Below, piece after piece: positions 58,906 to 64,000 of a stretch of 64,000 nucleotides of DNA (position 1 is its first letter; each line of letters opens with the position of its first letter). Source of the stretch: Papilionanthe hookeriana x Papilionanthe teres (lineage: Eukaryota > Streptophyta > Magnoliopsida > Asparagales > Orchidaceae); NCBI GenBank assembly GCA_022702705.1, contig CM040434.1:23850001-23914000 (forward strand), read 5' to 3'. The position numbers and the translations under genes are program-made. The notes under the pieces were generated by a model. The model ran no database searches and was not told the origin of the DNA. It saw only the letters and a program-made list of their open reading frames with translations.

Positions 58906-61017
58906 CATCACACTAAAACAGAAAGAAATTAAATATAAAGCGACTTGAACATTATTCCAAATTTAAACCCATTAATGTAAATTGAACTAAATCACAAACC
59001 ATTTGAATATCAATTTACCCTCAAAAGCTTTAGTTATCATAACTCCTAAACATAACATTAAATGAAATGTTACTTCATTTATAGGATATTCAAATGTCCT
59101 AGTTCACTGAGTAAGATAACAACAAAACTTAACTAAACCTCGGACGATTAATTCATTTGTATAATTAAACCCAATTGGACTCAAAACAATCCTAGAAATA
59201 TTGAAAAGATGTTTAAGATTATTCTTAAGCACTTCCTCAATATGATAGGACATTTATAAGAACAATTGGACTTAATTGTTCTTTGATGAAGAAAATCGTC
59301 CTCAAACCAAAACACAAGAACCTAGACGTCATAGGAAATGACTAGCTATAGGATTAGGAATTTGGTAGAAAACCATAACCCTTCCCTTAGCTTTACCTAG
59401 GAACTTGCTTAAATATTCTAATTGTGTTTTAAATGCAGCTTGGGATGATGGGAAGACCCTCCAGGTACACTTTTATTTTATTGCAATTTACTTTCTTGCA
59501 ATTTACATTATTGCAATTTATTTAACTGCATTGCACTTACTTTTCTTGCATGATAAACAAGCTGTTGCATGAAAACCCACACCTTTAGGATAGTCCCTAA
59601 AACTCGAAACCAAAACTAAATTAAAAGTCATTGCAAGATAAAATTCACAGCCACAACATTCCAAAATATAAAACAACTCAAAATTTAATCACAAACGGAA
59701 CACAAAACTACAATTACAACTAAATTAAAGCGTCTCGTTGGATGATCGGGAATACCTCGGATGATGTAACCTACGTGTTGCTAACGGGATTTTCCACGGT
59801 CTAAATGAAAGTGTGGAACTCATTCGGTTGAGTTTAGCAAATTCATCCGGACTAAGTGAATCCGATAAAAATAATGATGCGGAAGGATGGAACTCGTGGG
59901 ATCTTAACCGGTGTCGTTATAATCAACTTTAAGATTTGTTTTAATTAAAATATTGAAAACACTTGGAAATTAAGATTTTCTCTAAACCAAAACACTTTTC
60001 TCATCCCCGATTTATGACTTCTAAAATTGAACCTCTGCAACAACAAGGAGCTCGGAGCATGGTGGGCAAGCACGGCCATCGTCATCGCAAAACCGAGTCT
60101 ACTTCAACAAAACTTTCCTAGAACTAAACAACAAAGTCATAGGACTTCGAGGTAGTTTGCCTAGTGTAACATAAATCCTCAACTCTTCGTTAGGCATTTG
60201 CATTGCAAATTAAGCCCTAACCGGTCTTAGGATTCCGAGGTAGTCGTTGGGTACGACATAAACCCTCACATCTTCAAGGCTATTTGTATGATTCTATCAT
60301 ATAAATATAAGCCCTAACTAATTAAAATTGGCAAGACCAAAACATTTAAATAAATATTAGGACTTTCTTAAATCCAAGCCAAACAATAGGATAGTCGGGA
60401 AATTACCGAAGTTCACTTCGAATCTGTGATTTCTCCTACTTTTCTTCATTTGGATTCCCAAAACAAAATGTTCCAAATTTGATCCATTCCCTATTGAAAT
60501 TCCAAATTTCAATCCCTTGAAAATCTTAAACTTTGAAATCCTTGAGAGCGGAATTATTGATTATTATCGAGAGTTTTCTTAGGTGATTCCCATCACTTAA
60601 GATGTAATTAACTATAGGGGCTTGCCCTTATAGGGAATTTTAAAGAACCCAGGTAATATAAACCCTGTTTAATGTTTTCATATTAAGCAGTGGAATTTTG
60701 TCGGCTTATAAAATTGGTTCGCAGACCAAACGGATGTCACAAATCTTCTAGTTTATTTAATCGAGCCCCACCGTCAAGCAGTGTGTCTATCCTTAGGGAT
60801 AGATGCACGGTTTGTGGTGCGGTGCTCGTTTATATAAACTATTTGGGATGTGAGATCGGTTTAATCTCATATCTTAAAACCTTCAAATTTAAAATTATTT
60901 TCAAAATCAAATACTACTTTTCAAATTATTTATTTTAATTAAATTAAAAATTCGCCGACAGCTTCTGTTAGGCGACCCCCCTTTTAAAATAACACACAAC
61001 CTAAAAATATGCCGACA

Positions 61018-61022
61018 CCCGT
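61018..61022. repeat. Target-site duplication of element B, right copy
   Basis: CCCGT directly after GCCGACA; pairs with 34393-34397. Confidence 0.95.
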
Positions 61023-61899
61023 TAGCAACACGTAGGTTACATCATCTGAGGTATTCCCGATCATCCAACAGGACGTTTTAATTTAATTGTAATTGTAGTT
61101 TTGTGTTCTGTTTGTGATTAAATTTTGAGTTGTTTTATATTTTGAAATGTTGTGGCGGTGAATTTTATCTTGTAATGACTTTTAACTTAGTTTTGGTTTC
61201 AGTTTTAGGGACTATCCTAAAGGTGTGGGTTTTCATGCAACAGTTGTTTATCATGCAAGAAAAGTAAGTGCAATGCAGTTAAATAAATCGCAATAATGTA
61301 AATTGCAATAAAATAAAAGCGTACCTGGAGGGTCTTCCCGTCATCCCAAGCTGCACTTAAAACACAATTAGAATATTTAAGCAAGTTCCTAGGTAAAGCT
61401 AAGGGAAGGATTATGGTTTTCTACCAAATTCCTAATCCTATAGCTAGTCATTTCCTATGACGTCTAGGTTCTCAGTGTTTTGGTTTGAGGACGATTTTCT
61501 TCATCAAAGAATAATTAAGTTCAATTGTTCTTATAAGTATCCTATCATATTGAGGAAGTGCTTAAGAAGAATCTTAAACATCTTTTCAATACTCGATAGG
61601 GTTGTTTTAAGTCCAAATGAATTTAATTATACTAAATGAATTAATCGTCCGAGAATTTCAAGTTTTGTTGTTATCTTCGTCAGCTGAACTAGGACATTTG
61701 AATATCCTATAAGTGAAGTAACATTTCATTTAATGTTCCGTTTAGGAGTTATGGTAACCAAAGCTTTCGAGGGCAAATTGGTGTTCAAATGATTTGTGAT
61801 TTAGTTTAATTTCCATTAATGGGTTTAAATTTGGAATAATTGTTCAAGTTACTTTAGATTTATTTTGAATTCTTTATGTCTTTGGTGATGTTATATTTA

Positions 61900-62175
61900 A
61901 TTCAACTTAATTTAATTTAATTTAATTTAATCTTTAATTTAATTTAATTCAATTTAATTCAATTTAGTTTGATTTGATGTTACATTAAATTAATTTGATT
62001 TGATTTAATTTTAATTTAATTTGATTTAATTTAATTTAATTTAATTTAATTTAATTTGTTTATTTTATTTAATTTCATTTAATTTAATTTAATTCAACTT
62101 TTAATTTTAATTTAATTTTAATTTAATTTAATTTAATTTAATTTAATTTACTTAATTTAATTTAATTTTATTTTT
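61900..62175 (-). repeat. AAATT-type array in inverted LTR D
   Basis: TTTAA pentamers, the complement of the array seen in the forward LTRs, with its own pattern of interruptions. Confidence 0.88.
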
Positions 62176-64000
62176 TAATTTTAATTGAAATTTTAAAAGA
62201 GTTTAATAATTTAATTTTAGTTTAATGATTAAGTCTTTTAATGTTTTGAATTTAAGTTATCATTTTAATTAAGAATTGAATATTAATGAGGTAATTAATT
62301 TAGGGATTTTTAAATTAAAGAATAAATATCTTCCTAATAATATCCCTATTTTAATAATTCCAATTTTATTATTCCTCCAAATTTAATCAATTATTTAATT
62401 AAGGTTTAATTATTTTAAAATTGTTTAATGGGTTTCTACCCTTTAATTATTTAAATTTCAATCATCCAAATCAAATTAGGATCAAATATTTTACTTATTA
62501 ATTTTTTATTAAACCTAAAGTTTTAATTAAGGGTTAAAATTTTAATTACCATTTTGCCCTTTAAGCTTAATAATTTCATAACTCATTAAATTGAACTCAA
62601 ATGAACTTGAAATTTTTATGAGACTTCACTCATATATCAATAAAGACATGAGAGTAGAAAATGTGATTTTTCTGTATTTAATTTATTTATATAATTATTT
62701 TTGGTAGAAAATAGAGATTTCCAAGGAAAATTTAATAACATGACCAAGGGAAAGTTTCTGTCCTTAAGAAAATTTGGGGATATTTCTAATTACCAGAGGA
62801 CCACTTGGACCAATTTTGGTGATTTTTTGAATTATATTATTTTTATTATAATTATTTTAAGTTTTGGAGTGTTAATTAATTTAAAAATAAAATAAATGTT
62901 GAAAAATGAATTTTATATTTTTCAAAAATCTCTCTAATATCAAGGAAATCAGAGAATGAAATTTTACAATTTTCTGATTTTTCTATGATTTATTATAATT
63001 ATTTTAGTGAAAATGCTAGAAAATACATTTTTTTAATTTTAAAATTACCCTAGAGCTTTAAAATTTAATATCTCACTAAATAGACCTAAGAAAAATATGG
63101 GATTTGTTCCTAAGTGGTTAAAATTCAAAATGTGACATTTTGGTGAATTTCATTATTTTTGTGATTTTTATTATTTTTTAATTATTAAAATATTAAAATA
63201 ATATTAAAAATCAACTTTTTAAGAAAATTGAAATTTTAATTTTCTTAAGTTCCCCTGATATCAGAGAGGCTCCAAAACCAATTTGGAGAATTTTTGAAGG
63301 GTATTTTGAAAGTTATGAATTTTTTAAAATGGCTAAATGGCTTAATCAACCCATTTAGTAGAGGCTAACCAAGTTCAATCGACCTCAAATTTTTATGGTG
63401 GGTTCCTCTGATCCTAAAGGTCAGTGGAGAATTGATTTCAAGTCAATTTGATGTATGGTTAGCTCTAATTAATTAGAGATCCATTTTGGGTGTTTAAGCC
63501 AATTAGGGTTGTTTTAAATGAACTAACTCAAAACCTATTTTTTCTAGGGTTCTCTGGTCATAAGGAACATCACCAAATTTTCTAGAATTTATTTCACAAC
63601 ATGCTATTTATTTGAATTAAAATACTCAAAACAGTAACATGAATTTGAAAAATCAATAACTTTTCATAGGGATGGCCTCTGACTTTGGAAAATTCAAAGA
63701 ATGTTCCCAAATTCATAGGCTTCAAAAGCCCTATGGTCTCATGCCATGGTGAATTGTATACATGCATGGAGAATTAAAAATATGCAGAGAGTAAATAAAT
63801 TATTAAAAATAAAATACTTGATGAAATTAAATAATTTTTTTTCCACATTATTCTCCTCTGTTCACTAAGCAAGAGGGTATTTTTATTTTATTTTTCTGAT
63901 TTTTCTACACAAAGTTATGAATTTTTGAAGTTTAGGGAATTAAATAAATCAGAAAAATCCCTAATTTTCTATTTATCCACGCGGCGCCGCGTCAACCTCG

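Larger units (their letters stand above)
34398..61017 (+). mobile_element. Element B: complete Tat/Ogre-like retrotransposon, AlkB domain deleted
   Basis: 26,620 bp between perfect CCCGT duplications: 5' LTR 34398-41809, primer-binding site 41816, upstream ORF, gag, protease, RT, RNase H, archaeal-type RNase H, integrase, a truncated 3' ORF, a 22-unit tandem array, and 3' LTR 53637-61017. Compared with A it lacks the equivalent of 14882-16623, removing the AlkB domain, and has twice as many array units. Its protein motifs are better preserved than A's (integrase D-D-E readable). It is nested in D and so is younger than D. Confidence 0.95.
53637..61017 (+). repeat. 3' LTR of element B (7,381 bp)
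   Basis: TGTTGACC...GCCGACA followed by the right target duplication. Close to the 5' LTR throughout; lengths differ by 31 bp through small indels, including a missing ~14-bp piece near 54960 and array changes. TATA-like box at 56011-56018; donor-like GT at 56442-56443. Confidence 0.95.
61018..64000 (-). repeat. Element D: inverted Tat-family LTR, second part
   Basis: Continues the inverted LTR from 34397: GTTAGCAACACGTAGGTTAC is the reverse complement of the sequence flanking the insertion point in the other LTRs. It runs from U5 toward the leader and reaches, at 64000, the GCGGCGCCGCG-type segment equivalent to about 1340-1375 of the A LTR. The pentamer array is inverted (TTTAA) at about 61900-62175. 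The remaining leader and U3 lie off-window. No gene supported; the 64-codon frame at 62701-62895 is the LTR's recurring antisense ORF. Confidence 0.93.

Overview
The window is plant nuclear DNA made entirely of nested LTR retrotransposons. I found no host gene, rRNA, tRNA or CRISPR array. A Tat-type Ty3/gypsy family with a second, archaeal-type RNase H, and an Athila-type element, point to a seed plant with a repeat-rich genome. The species cannot be named from the sequence.

Layout. (1) Element A, bases 1-25566, + strand: a Tat/Ogre-like element whose 5' LTR starts left of the window (LTR part 1-5644, internal 5645-18275, 3' LTR 18276-25566). (2) Element C, 25567-33146, + strand: an old Athila-like element. 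Its RT is cut at the A junction and its 3' LTR is cut at 33146. (3) Element D, 33147-34397 plus 61018-64000, - strand: one LTR of the same Tat family, inserted into C's 3' LTR and running off the right edge. (4) Element B, 34398-61017, + strand: a structurally complete 26.6 kb Tat element inserted in D's LTR, with a perfect 5-bp target duplication CCCGT on both sides. The relative order is C first, then A and D into C, then B into D.

A and B share one plan: LTRs of about 7.3-7.4 kb, a primer-binding site matching the 3' end of plant tRNA-Arg, an unrecognised ORF upstream of gag, then gag, protease, reverse transcriptase, RNase H, archaeal-type RNase H and integrase. After integrase there is a gap ending in a strong splice-acceptor sequence, an extra 3' ORF, an ~82-bp tandem array and the 3' LTR. 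All genes are broken by frameshifts and stops, but catalytic motifs are mostly readable. Many copy-to-copy differences fall at CTG/CAG/CCG-like triplets. They may be methylation-linked sequencing error or decay of methylated DNA, so real elements could be less broken than they look.

The most unusual content is the extra 3' ORF of element A (14760-16193). Read across its frameshifts, it encodes an AlkB-type Fe(II)/2-oxoglutarate dioxygenase close to plant ALKBH9/ALKBH10, the RNA m6A demethylase group. The iron-binding His-x-Asp...His residues are present. A conserved AAG|GTATGAG donor downstream of the LTR TATA box, and an acceptor three bases before the ORF's ATG, suggest expression from a spliced subgenomic mRNA, as for a retroviral env gene. 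Element B keeps the acceptor and the start of this ORF but has lost the whole AlkB domain in one internal deletion.
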